Shown here: in pieces, positions 48,211-60,284 of the stretch
Layout of the letters: every line of letters starts with the position of its first letter
How positions within the stretch are numbered: the stretch's first letter is position 1
Assembly (NCBI GenBank): GCA_037176885.1
Contig: JAWWNJ010000133.1
Coordinates: 434,001 to 498,000 of the forward strand
Reading direction: 5' to 3'
DNA from: Favolaschia claudopus
Taxonomy: Eukaryota > Basidiomycota > Agaricomycetes > Agaricales > Mycenaceae
Length of the DNA stretch: 64,000 bases
The notes under the pieces: generated by a model
Database searches by the model: none
Told to the model about the DNA's origin: nothing
The model's input: the letters and a program-made list of their open reading frames with translations, nothing else
Position numbers and translations under genes: made by a program

Positions 48211-51200
48211 ATGAGCACCAGTGTAGACACCGCCAATCCGCTTTTGGCTGAGAATGAAAGGCCTGCAACTATCACTTGTCTTTCTACTTCGAAAGCTCAC
48301 AAAGCTAGCAGAGACTCACCGGCCGGAACTCCCCAGTCTCATGCTGATGCAGCAGTGCAGACTATTTCTGACAATGAGAAGTAAGAGATCTTCTCCACTC
48401 ATTTATTCCTAGGCTTAAATACCACAAAGGTTGATTCAAGCTCTTCAAACGGGCTTTTCACAGCTTCTCCAAAAACAAGAGGAGTAAATTGTTGTACAAT
48501 TCTTTTTGAATGTGGATCTTGATAGATTTGTTAGAATGTGCAAAGCAATTGCAGACCTCAAGCCTAAACCAGTCCCAACAACGGACAAGAAAACAGCTTT
48601 CTGGAAAGGTTATAATGAACTTGCAAGTGAATATGACAAAGAATTTCTTAAAAGATATGACACTGATCTGGATACATCCTTGATATTTGTATGTTCTATT
48701 TCACCCTCGTATCTTCATCCATCTTACCATTAATTTGAGGCTGGACTTTTCTCAGCTGTTGCCTCAGCCTTTATCATACAGATTCAACCTGATTTTGATT
48801 TGGACCCTTCTCTATTGAGTCTGATTGCACAAAGTCTACTGTATGTCAGCCTAGGATCAACTTTGCTGGTTGCACTACTTGCAGTCCTTGGCAAGCAATG
48901 GTTGATGTACTACCGTGCAGCAGGTGAACGAGGCACTATTGAAGCTCGAGGTCTTGAACGCCAGAGAAAGTTGGATGGCCTGATAAAATGGAAATTTGAA
49001 CTCATCATGCAAGCCTTCCCGCTCTTGCTTCAATTTGGATTATTCCTTTTTGCAGCTGCCCTCTCAGTGTATCTTTGGAGGATACACCAGGTTCTTGCCG
49101 GCATAGTCTTAGGTATAACAACTGCAGGCACTATGGCCTACCTTGCACTTCTTGCATCTGCTACCATCTTCAAAGATTCACCATTCCAAACACCTCTTGC
49201 ACCATTCATCCGAACAATGAGTTCTTACCTGGTTCCTGAATCTGTGAAAACCAAAGGGCAGGCACTTTATGAAAGATGTGCACAGCAATTTCTGCAGTTA
49301 CGAACACATATTAAAGGATGCACTATCCTCAAATCACGAGTTATTCTACCTAGGTTTGCTTTCCAGCAAGCTTTACAGCAAGCTTTCCAGCAAACTGTCA
49401 CTTTATTTAATAAACCTATACCAGCCCCTGAGGTTCCAGCAGTTCACTGGGTTCTAGAGACCTCTACAGATCCTATACTACTTGCTGAGGCTGCAGATAT
49501 GTCTATCGCTCTGCAGTGGCCGTTAGATATGGACCTCCCACTGGATCTGCTTCGCACACAATTTGTGGGTTGTTTTGAATATGTGGTATTAGGTTATCAA
49601 TATGTGCTGCAGAGGCTGCGAGATGGAATGGGTCATCGTGCCACTCAATTTGGATGGGCATATCTAGTGATGCAAAATCAACATCCCCGCTCACTAGACG
49701 TATCACCAACTATCCGTCTGTTTATGTTTGTTGACTGGAATGCAATCATGTCATCAGAGCTGGCAACGGTTCTTAGCATCATGGACAGTTCTGGGCCACA
49801 TTTAATGTATACAATAAGTCAGCCATGGCTGTTGAGGGTTTTACACTTCAAATGGAACTCAGGAATTTTTGATCACAACAAAATCATGTACCTAAAATAC
49901 CTGGTTGCCACACTAGATTCAAACAGTAACCTGACATGTTCAAGCTTTTCTGACTATCTCTTTCTTGTGTACTTTTGCTTGGTAGATCTCAAGATCTCTA
50001 TACATGACATGAGAGTTATGGACAAAAGGTATAGTCATCCATCTATCATATGGGCATCACATTGAGTTTGCATACTACCCTCAGTGCATATGAGGTTTTG
50101 TTGTATAAAAAGATATTGGAGACACTGCCCTTGAAATTGAAGTCAAAACAGATTGACATGCAGCTTACAGCTGATCTTCTTAGATTCACACTCCAACTAG
50201 CAAAGAACAGTTATCACAGAGAATGGAACGGCAAAGAAGAGGAGAGACAAACCCTTGCATACGAATTTTGCAAGGCACTTCCTCAAACAGACGGTTGGAT
50301 TCAAGTTCTTTCAACCCCTGGGCTATTATCAGATAGCTTTTGGAAAAGACCAAGGTCCAACCCAGATTCAGTTACCTGGATTCACAATGCTTTGGAGAGC
50401 ATTCCAAGCCCTGACAATGAACAGGTTGAATGCAAAGATAACAATACAGCTACCCTTTACAATCTTTTGTGTGCTCTCTATAACAATGGAATCCCACCAT
50501 CAAAACATAGCTTGGCACTTCTGATACAGCTCTTGTCTTTACCGGGCCGTTTCTCGTTCACAGCAGCTCAGCTGTTGTTACAAGAGAATGTGCATGATTG
50601 GTATACAGATCCTGAGCTTGGACCGAAACTTCAAGATCACTCTGTGTGGGCATTGTTATCTGCTGCAAGATTTAAACATGTGGAGCTTTCCGAAGAATAT
50701 GTTGATTTAGCATATCTGCTCTCAGCAATCCCTGGATGGCAACCTCATATTCGACAAGAGAAATGTTGTTGGCTTGATGGGTTTTGGTCTATGCCCTTCA
50801 CGGATCAGTGTCTAGAAAAATATAATGCTGTGTTCAAGACAATCTGGACACCCAGTCTGAGCACCTCCAGACAGAATCACGCGGAAGAGGCTATTGGCCT
50901 AGTGTGTGGTGGACTATCTGAGTTTTGGAGCTCATTTGATTCTGTTGTGTCATTGGATCCCAAAAGTCTCTTTGCATGGCTAGAGTGTAGTGATTTTGCA
51001 ATTTTTGACAAGGATGTCCAAGAAACTGTCCATGAGACCCAGATGATGCAGGAATCATTCATTCCACTGCAAAGAATCTTGTTTGGATTTGTAGGCCAAA
51101 TTCAGTCTTTACCCTCTGAAACCATGACACCAATATTAACAGCCTGCGGAGAAATTGTCAGAGACTTGGCTACTAAAATGCTTCAAACAGAAATTGGGGA

Positions 51201-51270
51201 CTTATTTGAGGTTCGAGGACAAATCTATGGCAAGATTGAAGAGGCTAGAAAATTGGTAGCTGAAACTTAA
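48211..51270 (+). CDS. DUF6535-domain protein
   Basis: Basidiomycete-expanded family of unknown function. Exons 48211..48380, 48430..48483, 48526..48688, 48740..50028 and 50085..51270 keep frame and give 953 residues. An in-frame upstream ATG at 48124 is an alternative start. The DUF6535 signature is clear: FWKGYNELASEYDKEFLKRY, DTDLDTSLIFAGLFSAVAS and AFIIQIQPDF. Four likely membrane helices follow (SLGSTLLVALLAVLG, FPLLLQFGLFLFAAALSVYL, AGIVLGITTAGTMAYLALLA). The C-terminal two thirds is a helical soluble region. The gene is visibly AT-richer than its neighbours, including third positions. Confidence 0.85.
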
Positions 51271-51581
51271 GATGGAGACTTGGAGTACCTATGCTTAGTA
51301 GATTTATGGTCAGGCTAAATTTCAATGCAAAGAGTGATATGTCGGAAGCTAAAGAGTAGGCATTCGAACTGTCTCTGCAGAACCTGGATTGAAGGGGGAG
51401 TCAATCAAATCGCAACCAAGTCAAATTGTTCATGTGCGATTCCTTTTTCTTTTATTTGAGTAGAGAAATCATCATAGTCAGACATGATCTTGTTGATATA
51501 TTGGTAAGTTCTGAAACTGTCTTCAAAAAACTTGTTCAGTGTGGACTGGCTTCCAAAATTACGCTTGATCCCCAGACTCGA

Positions 51582-51664
51582 AACCAGTCTGCTACGCGAA
51601 GCTGACAAATGTGGCGAGCACGTCGGGTGTAGGGCCCTGTAGGGCCTCGCGTAGCAGACTGGTT
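51582..51664. repeat. Perfect 18 bp inverted repeat (foldback hairpin)
   Basis: AACCAGTCTGCTACGCGA at 51582-51599 is exactly complementary to 51647-51664. The 47 bp spacer contains a smaller palindrome around AGGGCCCT. It lies just downstream of the DUF6535 gene and could be a foldback element end or a transcript hairpin. Confidence 0.75.
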
Positions 51665-52052
51665 ACATAAACAAGAGGCAAGTGACAGGTATCATGGCTT
51701 ACATTACTTTCAGTCCATCTCAGAGATCATACAAGTACATAATTAGCAGTAAGTTCAAGTGCTTGAGACTGAGACTCTTCAAAGACTCTTACTCTGCAAC
51801 AACAAATATGAGAATCAATGATACATAGACAGAAACTGACTGTAAAGCGGCTGCCACAACCAACTCGATTCGAGAAAATTCTACGTCAATAATTGGTCAA
51901 CAAGCAGGAATCACCGCACCTCCGCTTGGACCAATCTCACGTCGGCCGCGGCGATGTCAATCACATGTCAATCACGGAGCGCGAGAAAAACACATGTCAT
52001 TTCAATTCTTTGTCTCTTTTCTCACTCCCTCGCCCACGACAACCTCGACGAT
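51665..52052. promoter_or_regulatory. OPI1 upstream region
   Basis: About 390 bp before the OPI1 start codon, presumed promoter and leader. Confidence 0.35.
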
Positions 52053-55000
52053 ATGGACGACATCGAGGACGAGGACGTGCGCATTGCAGTCCGAGCGCTG
52101 GGGCAGATGAGGAATGGGACTAAGGGTAAGTATCTAGCGGTTTCTCCACAAGAAATCGGCGTATTGAGAAAATCAATGGACCCTCAGCATTCGGCGGATT
52201 CTCCAATGAGCCTAATACTAGCAGTAGCCACCGCACCCATTCACCCACAGCCAGCTCAAGTACCATTCACACCCCGGCGCTCAGCGTCAGCCTCGCCTCG
52301 ACCCACTCGACGTCGTCACCACCTCAAACGCCGCCTTTAGCGCTCGACGACGACAGCGAAGCGAGTCGGCAACGAGATCGTAAGGATCTGGGTGCGCCAC
52401 TCAGCGCTGAGGCTGGACCACCGACGTACCCCTCGTTGGCGAGGATGCAGAGTCTACCCCTCGTCAGCAGTGCCATCAGTATGTACGATACGGCTAAAAC
52501 GAATTCCAGGGTCGTTCAGGTGCGTTAATGGGGTTTTTGCTTTCTGTTCGCAAAAATGCTTAACGGTTGTCGAAACAGTACACTTCGCAATATACCTCCT
52601 CGCTTCTTCGCCACGGAACGAGTTTCCTGCCTGCGGGCTCGGGGGAGCGTATGGATGAATTTGCAGGCGAAATGTTAGATCGGGTGAGTAATGTACAATA
52701 ATCTGGGTTCTTTTTACTTGGTTCTCTCGTCTTTTTGCTGGCTGCTGGCCATCTCGTCGGTCCTCTCTGGCCCCTGGAGCTTCGGTCACTCTGTATCCAC
52801 CCCTGTCGTCTTGCAAGCGCGACGAACGCTTGCTTACCTCTTCAGGCTTATCACGTCGCTCCGTCCTCTCCTGTCTGCTCCTTCCCCTCCGCAGCACCTC
52901 CTCCTCACTCGCCATCTTCTGGTTTCCGTATCTTTCAGCTGATTTTCTCTCGCCCTCCTTACCGAGCATGTCGAAGACATGTGATTGTCTGCATCTCCGT
53001 CCCCAGTGACGCTCATGAAGGCTCATGATATTCCTGCTGCCGACCGATCGTTTCATCCGACGATCCGCGTCGTGTGAGACGGCGCCAATGACGCTCGCGG
53101 CGGTATCATACCTTCGCTCGTCCGCTGACTGGTGCGGGACCCGAATCGGGTACATATGATTTGGCACCGACTTGTCTTCTGCGCGCGCGTGCGAGAATCA
53201 TGCATGCATGCACGGAAGGACACGGCCCGCGATGGTGGCGAGCTACGACACGGATGTTTCTCTTATAGAGAAGCGTTTGTTGTTTTCGGGATGGATTCTA
53301 GCCCGAGTGGATTTTGCTGGTAGCGCCCGGCTCGCCGATTTTCTTCTCACTGGAGGGGTTGCTTTGAGCAATATGACGATTTTGGTCGGCGTACGTGTCC
53401 CTTCTGCGGCCCTGTTTTGCGACCTTTTTGCTTTGGATTCAGCCTAGAACGACATGGACGATCGACCGAGGAGCTAGCTATTCGCTTGACCGTTTTTCTG
53501 GCGCCGCGCTTTACTTGTCTATTGTTTTTCCGTTTCTCTCCATTTTTCTGATTCCTTCGACACATCTCCCTATTTCAATGCTAACAATTATCCTACAGCT
53601 CGACCGGTACCGCCGCCCCGCATCCTCCACCTCCACGTCCAACCCCGCCTCGGCATCCACCTCCTCCCTCCCCGCGGCACTACCACCACTTTCCTCTCCC
53701 TCCTCCTCACCACATGTGAAAACGCCCCAAATCCCCGGCCCCTTCGACGCAAGGGGAGAATACGATCCCAGGGACTACAATCCGCATCCTCACACTCACT
53801 ATCAGTATCGAGGCAAGGGCAAAGGAAAGCGGCGATACGAAGACGATCAAGGCAACGGCGATGGGGATGAGGCGATGGACCGGGATGCGGAGGGGGAGGA
53901 CGATGATATGGAGGATGGTGGGCGGCAGACGGGGGATAGCATTAGGGAAAGGGAGAGAGAACGAGAGAGGGGGCAGGGGAGGGTGCCGGGGTGGTTGGAA
54001 GGTGAGTGGATGGTATTGCGCTTTGGTGATTGGCTGACTGACTGATTGGTTCCTGGATGCAGCGACTTCGCCGTTCGCACCTGCGCCTGGACCGCCGCCG
54101 CCGTTGCCACTCTTAAGGGATGGAGGAGGAGGTACGTTGCTTTCTTTCTGCCGTCCCTCGTACCGTACATATCCTTCGCCTTCGCCTTCACCTCCACTTC
54201 CTGGCCTTTCTTCTTGCCTTCCGTCTCCTGACTTACCCGTCGAACTCGTTTAGGTCCCAACGGCACCGCCCCACTACCAGCGTCGGGAGCCAGCGGCGGG
54301 GAAGTCGTTCAGCGCAGTCGATGGCAGGCCGTCCTGGTAGAAGCCGGTGGTCTGAGTGCCGCACTCAGCGACGAGAGTATGAGGAGGTTGAGGTACTGCT
54401 TGAGTTGGTTACAGGTATGATTCGTTTTTTCGTTATTATCATTTCGATCGCTTCTTGTGCTCTCAATATCTTTTCCGATGAAAGAATGCTGACGTCTCTT
54501 GTCATTGAATAGTACGCAACGCAACATATCGACGCCCAAATCCTCATCTTACGCGACTTCATCGCATCGCTGCATCCGTCCCCACCGTCTGCCCCATCGA
54601 CAGCCTCTTCCTCTTCCGCGGCTCCCGCAAACCCACCTCCACCGCCCGAATTAACGCCCGACCACCTCCGCACGCTCACCCATTTACGAAGCGACATTGT
54701 GCACACCATTCGTCAAGTCGTCGGTGTTGTGTCAAAATACGCTGGTGGTGCCCTACCCGAACCCGCACGGGGGCGGGTCAGAGGGTTTATACTGGATTTG
54801 CCGAGGAGGTTCAGTGCGGAGGGGCCGAGTGGGGGTGGGAGCGAAAGTGTGGCAGCAGCAGCAGCCGGGGGTGGCGGGGCGTCTGCGAGCGGAAGTGGGA
54901 CTGGGCGGCGGAGCGCGCCGAGGAGTCAGCGTGGTGCGAGTGCCGGTGTTGTTGGCGCAGGGGAAGTGGCGAGTCCGGCGACGTCTGCGCCGTCGAGTCC

Positions 55001-55700
55001 GCATCCGCATTATCGGGCTCTGCATTCGCATGCACATGGACATGGAGGACATAGTCGGAGGGCGTCGGCGCAGGATGGGGCGGCGGTGGAGCCGGGGAGG
55101 GCGTTGGCGGCGGCGCAAAGGGTGTTGGTGCTTGCGACGGAGAGTTTGGATATGATGCGGGGTGTCACGGCGGTGGTGAGTGATAGTTTGGATAGGGCGG
55201 ATGCGTGAGTTTTTTTTTTCTCTCAGCTAGTCTTGAACCACAGAGCTGATGAATCGTTCAGGTGGGTCGATCGTCTGCGTACGGTGGGCATCCAGCGCGG
55301 AATGGACGGTCTCGCTTTGCCGGATGGATCTGGTGGGGAACATGGCGGACATCCGCACAGCGGGTGGGCAGGTGCGACGCCCGCATGGGCCGCTGGGCCG
55401 TCGCGGAGTCCAGGCGGCTACACCGTCACCTCGTCGACGTCGGGGACGCACAGTCCCGCTGCGTATGGGCCTACCAGTCCTATAGACGGCGGAGTTGGCG
55501 TGTCCTATGGCAGCGGCGCGCCGAGTCCTGGGTTTGGGTTGGCTGGGATGAGTATTGCGTCGGTGTCGTCGAGGTATTCGACGCCGGCGCCGGGGGGTGA
55601 GGGCGGGGGCGAGGATGAGGGCGGGCGGGAGAGGAAGAAGAAGAAGACGTGGGCTGGGGAGGAGCGGGATCAGGAGAGGCGGATGGAGGTGGATGGGTAG
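52053..55700 (+). CDS. OPI1: Opi1-family transcriptional regulator
   Basis: Opi1 represses phospholipid-synthesis genes in yeast and senses phosphatidic acid at the ER. Exons 52053..52125, 52188..52519, 52579..52683, 53599..54001, 54063..54131, 54254..54414, 54513..55204 and 55262..55700 keep frame and give 757 residues. Family blocks: LPLVSSAISMYDTAKTNSRV, MDEFAGEMLDRLDRYR, then RSRWQAVLVEAGGLSAALSD and RLRYCLSWLQYATQHIDAQI. A basic tract (GKGKGKRRYEDD) may serve nuclear entry or lipid binding. The C-terminal third is Ser/Gly/Pro-rich and disordered. Intron 3 is 915 bp, far above the local norm. Confidence 0.88.
52684..53598 (+). other. Unusually long OPI1 intron
   Basis: 915 bp bounded by GTGAGT and CTACAG. 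It holds no recognisable gene or RNA. Open frames inside are chance or unrecognised. Confidence 0.6.
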
Positions 55701-58050
55701 GTCGGGAGGGCGTATTCGTTCGTCGCTGGCGTTGCCTTGCCGTCCTCCCATTCGGTTCATTATAGACAGTGACACCTTCCTCACCTTCTTCCCCTTGCTT
55801 TCGCTTTGCTCTGCCCTTGATTTTGATTCCTCATCTTCGCTGACCGCACCTTCACTTGTACCACTCCCTCAATCTTTCATACCCACTGTACATACGAGAT
55901 TCCCCATTCCTTTCGTTTACTTTCGTTCATCTTTTCTCTTGTGCTTGACTAAGTACAATCTACACTCCTTCCATTTACGTGCATCTATTTCCTACTGGGA
56001 CTGCGTCGCAATCTTTCACTGTATTATATCTCTCAATCGTTGCTTTTGCTCACATCTTTTTCTTTTGGTCTCATTTGTATAATTCTTCATTGTGCAGTTT
56101 CTTCTGCGAGTCTCACTGTGTGATTCCTGTACCCCGACCTCAGCTATGTCATTGGCTGAACCTTTAGGTTGAGCTATTTACATGTGGAGAAGACGGATTG
56201 ATCTTGGCTATTTTCTGCTACATGTACAAACAAGATTTAGTCATTTTTTATCTGTCATATCCCTGAATTCATAACCTGGTCCGGATTAAATGGTGTTTGT
56301 GGTTGCCTGAGGCGAGTTCTAAAACCAGCTCACAAGCTCCTCTGACTGCGAAGCTCTATGAACCTTGTATCTTGTTCTTTGATTTTTTTCTGCCATGGTG
56401 GGTTTGTCATTATTGCTTTGTCCGCTCTTTGGTCCGACACTCTCGCATCAGTCTGATCCCATCACTATCCGGACCGTGGTCCGTAAATGTTTTCCTCGTT
56501 CCTTTTGCCTTCGCACCGTCATGTTCTCTTCTGCAAGGTTTTGTGCCTTCCCCGTCTCAGTCAGTCATAAAACCAAGCTTTCTGTGTCTCATCTTTTCTC
56601 AGGCTAGGTCATCAACAGTTGGCTGTCTACTTGCGATATAAAAGTCTCCGGCCCTCTGGTGGTCGAAATTCTCGAATGTGAAGAGGGCTGCATATCTGTC
56701 TCGCTATACTCTGTTCCTGCCGCTGCTTCACCACCTTCCAATTGAGTTTTTCGCTCGAACCGGCTGTAACTCTCTAGCATTACTTCCCTCAACTTTCCTG
56801 TTGCTTTCCTGTGTGATTCTGGGTTTGAGCGAGGGGGTATCTATCTTATACTTTGCTTTCTGGAGGGGTGTATGTCGACAGACGATATTGCTTTCCCCCT
56901 TCCATCAGACATGTTCGTCGGGTTCGTGTTGGCCATTCGTGGCTGGGTTGAGCAATAGATTCAACAGCGAGGGTTCGTGTCTGGGTTTATCAGCCAGGCT
57001 TCGCCGTCCCATCTTGTTTACTTGCCTAGGAATGTCGTGCATGATCATACACATGCGTCTGTCGACATTCCGTGAATTTCTAGGACCGTTGATACAGGCG
57101 AGGAGGGTATACTCTGCGACAACTTGTATTCTTTGATGTACTTCGTGAAGAAATGATGCCCTGTTTCCAGAGTAACAACAATACATCTTGCTCAGTGTCT
57201 ACTTCGCTTTCCAAACGCAAATGTTTCTTCCTTAGCACCGTCTGTTGAGAAACACATCAATGATGGTTTTCTTTGAGTTGTGCCTCCCTCTCTGTTCAAA
57301 CTGAGTGCAATGTTGCTTACAATCCGTGAGCTTGGATGGTACTCTTTTGGACTGAGAGCAATGGTAATTATAACATATGTACCATAGTGCCGACAATCAG
57401 CGATAGGAAAAATAAACTACTGGATGCACAGTGGTGAGGCGATAATTCAACGAGTGCCGCCCTCCTTCAGCATGCCTGATTTTACAAGCAGCAGCTCGTC
57501 CGATTGCCATAGAGTCAGACTGTCTCTGCTCGCCGAAGTACGGAAAGGCCGAAATCGATTTAAATATGCGAACCAGGTCAAATCAAGGCCCGCCCTCGTA
57601 ACTTTCACGGGTCATATATTCCGTCAAATACCACAGGTTCAGCCACCCGCCTCAAAGAGGCCTAATCCAAGTCATACCGTATTCCAATAGCTTCGACACT
57701 TGGCTCGATAAGTTAGGGGCTGTCAGTACGAGGCCGCGGCAACTGTCCTGCGAATAGTCTACCGAATGCGGTCCTGCATGTGCATGTGAATAAATTTTCG
57801 TTGGGGATCACCACGGCGCGTTTTTGGGGATGACCGAATTCAGCTGACCGCCGGCCCGAGAAAAATCCGAATCCGAGCAATGTGTGGTCGGCGTCGAATT
57901 CCGAAGACGTTTGAATTTGCGTGCTCACGCCCGGGTGGACGCCAGGCGCACTGGCGTTGCTCTTGGATTTCTACGTGAGTACTGCTTGCGATCTCGGAAA
58001 GTCATTATTTCCTTATTGGGCGACTCAACGCCAGCGATATTTGATTGATT
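55701..58050. other. 2.3 kb gap, pyrimidine-rich
   Basis: Begins with the OPI1 3' UTR and is T/C-rich on the plus strand for about 1.3 kb. No coding gene is supported. Confidence 0.4.
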
Positions 58051-58674
58051 ACGTTACTGTTCAAAATTCGGGCACAATTGTTGCGAGCTTCGGTCCAACC
58101 CGGACATCCATCCTCCTGGCTCGTTATTGTGTCGCAAGTGTGGCGGGGCGTTGGAAACTCCGGGACATGTATTGCTGCAGTGCAGGGATGTGCAGACGGT
58201 GGCGGCGCGGGATGTGCTGAAGGAAAGTCTCATGCAGGATTTTGGTATGACTCTGCGAGCCTCAGTGTCGTCTGCGGATGCGCACCTCCTGTTGCAGGAG
58301 CTGATTTTCGACTTGAGGACTGTGGCACCGGTGGCTCGGTTTATTTATAGGGTGGTTCGAGCGTGGCGCTTCTTTGGTCGACGACTTCCCACAATGGTCT
58401 CCGAGCTGGCTCCCGACACGGACGACGACGTTGAATTTTGGGATTTTGAGACGGCAACCGAAGATGGGTCGGACTTGGAGCTTGGAGAGATGGACATGGA
58501 AATAGACATTTAGATTTTTTTACAGGTTTTTATGCTTTCGTTGTATTCACAGGTACAACTTGTATTCCCGGGGCGGCGGTAGAGGGCTCCTTGAGGGTCA
58601 GGTCGCTGCTGGTCAGGGGTATGAGTAGGCGGTACCCCTCGTGGGCCCTTGCCTTATTATTATTATTATTATTC
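58051..58674 (+). mobile_element. 5'-truncated LINE (non-LTR retrotransposon) end, copy A
   Basis: Encodes the C-terminal end of a LINE polyprotein: a zinc-knuckle-like CRKCGGALETPGHVLLQC (zf-RVT type), then VARFIYRVVRAWRFFGRRLP and an acidic end DMEIDI (stop 58513). It is followed by a 3' UTR with GGTAGAGGGCTCCTTGAGGG and an (ATT)n tail (58654-58674). The same layout occurs in copy B. The 5' boundary is approximate. It lies about 100 bp past the stop of the convergent DUF6533-type gene. Confidence 0.82.
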
Positions 58675-58776
58675 TGAACTGTTATTTACCCTGTGATAAC
58701 TGCACTATCAAAACCGATACCCGCCCATCTATAATACATTATTTCTTTGCTTATTCCCCCCATCTCTCTTAAAGAC

Positions 58777-60284
58777 TCATCCTACTTCTTGCGACCCAGA
58801 CGCCAGTGGGTCTGGCCACCACTCGGATACCCTCTCCGAACCACAGGAACCTTCGGATACAGGGTCATCGTGTTGGCAATCAGGTATTACCAAAATCCCT
58901 GTCGCTCGTCCGGCCGAACGACGAGAGTTGATTTGATTGATGATGAGGCGGCTCGTTGTGAGGGTTGTTGCGGCCCAGATGAAGAATACTATGACGAAGA
59001 GGGAAGAGGGAGGATATGGGGGAGATGATGGCGATGAGGGTGTTTGCGATGCGGAGGGCTACATAGGGGAAGTGGTGATCATGAGTGGATAGTTGATATT
59101 TTGGAGATTGATGGAAGTTGTATGTACCGAAAAGAATCTAATGGTCGATGAATCAACGGTTGAAGTAATCGAATTGAAGGGGAGAAATGAACAGTAGAAC
59201 GCACAACGAAGTATACCGCACCATCGCGGAGGAAGATGCGCGTCAAGGCGGCGTCGGGGTCGGAACCAACGGCACGCGGTCGATCGAGAGTATTCCAACA
59301 AACAGTGACGAAGACAAGGATTTCGTAGACGAGCTGAGTTCCAAATTAGCGCTGAAATAGAAAGAGGGATGGCTATCAACACACTCCGACAATCCAGAGG
59401 CCGAAAACATTCGGCTTCGACGTGAAACTGCAGAGACCGACGCGCGAGTCGAAGAATAATACAGCTGAAGAGAATTCAGTCTAGTCGGGCTGAGTAAATG
59501 ATTGAGACGCAAGATGCACGAATCATGTTCGTCCCTAAGCTACCTAGTTGTGCGATGATGAAAATTGAAATTGACCAGAGTCGCAGACGAGGTGAGTGTG
59601 GAAGGGTCGTCCAGATGCGAAGGAGGACGATGAAGTTGGAGATGACGATTGAGAGCCAGCCGGCGTAGGCCTGATTTCGTTAAGAGACGTCTTCGTAAGC
59701 TTGACGAGGGGAGAAAGACCAAGGGCGTACCCCGAATGAAATCCATCCTTTACATCTGCGCGAAGGTTAATTGGTTACATTAATATTATTTGATTGCAAG
59801 GTAGTCATACGCCTAGAAAGGTGTCAGAAAATATTCGAGGAGCATCAGAGGTGGCACGCACGTTGTCCGACATATATATTATCGAGAGGCCGCTTCGAAC
59901 TTTTCGCCAGTCATTAGCGCAGATAAGCGATGGAGATAGGACAACACACGAATAGTCTGCGAGGTCAGGAATATGGGGACCATATAACGTAGAATCAAGA
60001 ACAAGACTTTCGCGGCCGAATTCGGTGCGCTCCATATATATTCGATCTCTACGTCCAGCGTGAGGAGATGGTCATAGAGAAGCAGCTTCGCGGTGCAATG
60101 TTAGAGAAAATCTTCTTTCGACGGAGAAGCACAGGCGTGGCCTCACAACGTATCCGGCGGCTGAAGAGATAAATGCAACCTCGAACTGAGGGGAACTAAG
60201 CAATCCTCGACTTACCACTGACATAGCGGGTGACGAGCAGATTCTGCAGACCCGTAATGGCGGCTTTGAGCTCAGCGGCGCTCA
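58777..60284 (-). CDS. DUF6533-type multi-pass membrane protein, copy 2
   Basis: Paralogue of the 11.9 kb gene. Start MSAAELKAAITGLQNLLVTR aligns with the copy 1 start. The signature exon reads LLLYDHLLTLDVEIEYIW then SAAKVLFLILRYMVP. The last part reads VFFIWAATTLTTSRLIIN, matching copy 1, and ends EWWPDPLASGSQEVG with TGA at 58777. There are multiple short exons, and the internal ones between 59000 and 59800 were not fully resolved. Function is unknown. Confidence 0.72.

Noticed and set aside
52454..53167. 237-codon minus-strand open frame overlapping the OPI1 long intron
   Set aside because: Arg/Glu-rich low-complexity sequence, partly antisense to OPI1 exons, with no recognisable domain.
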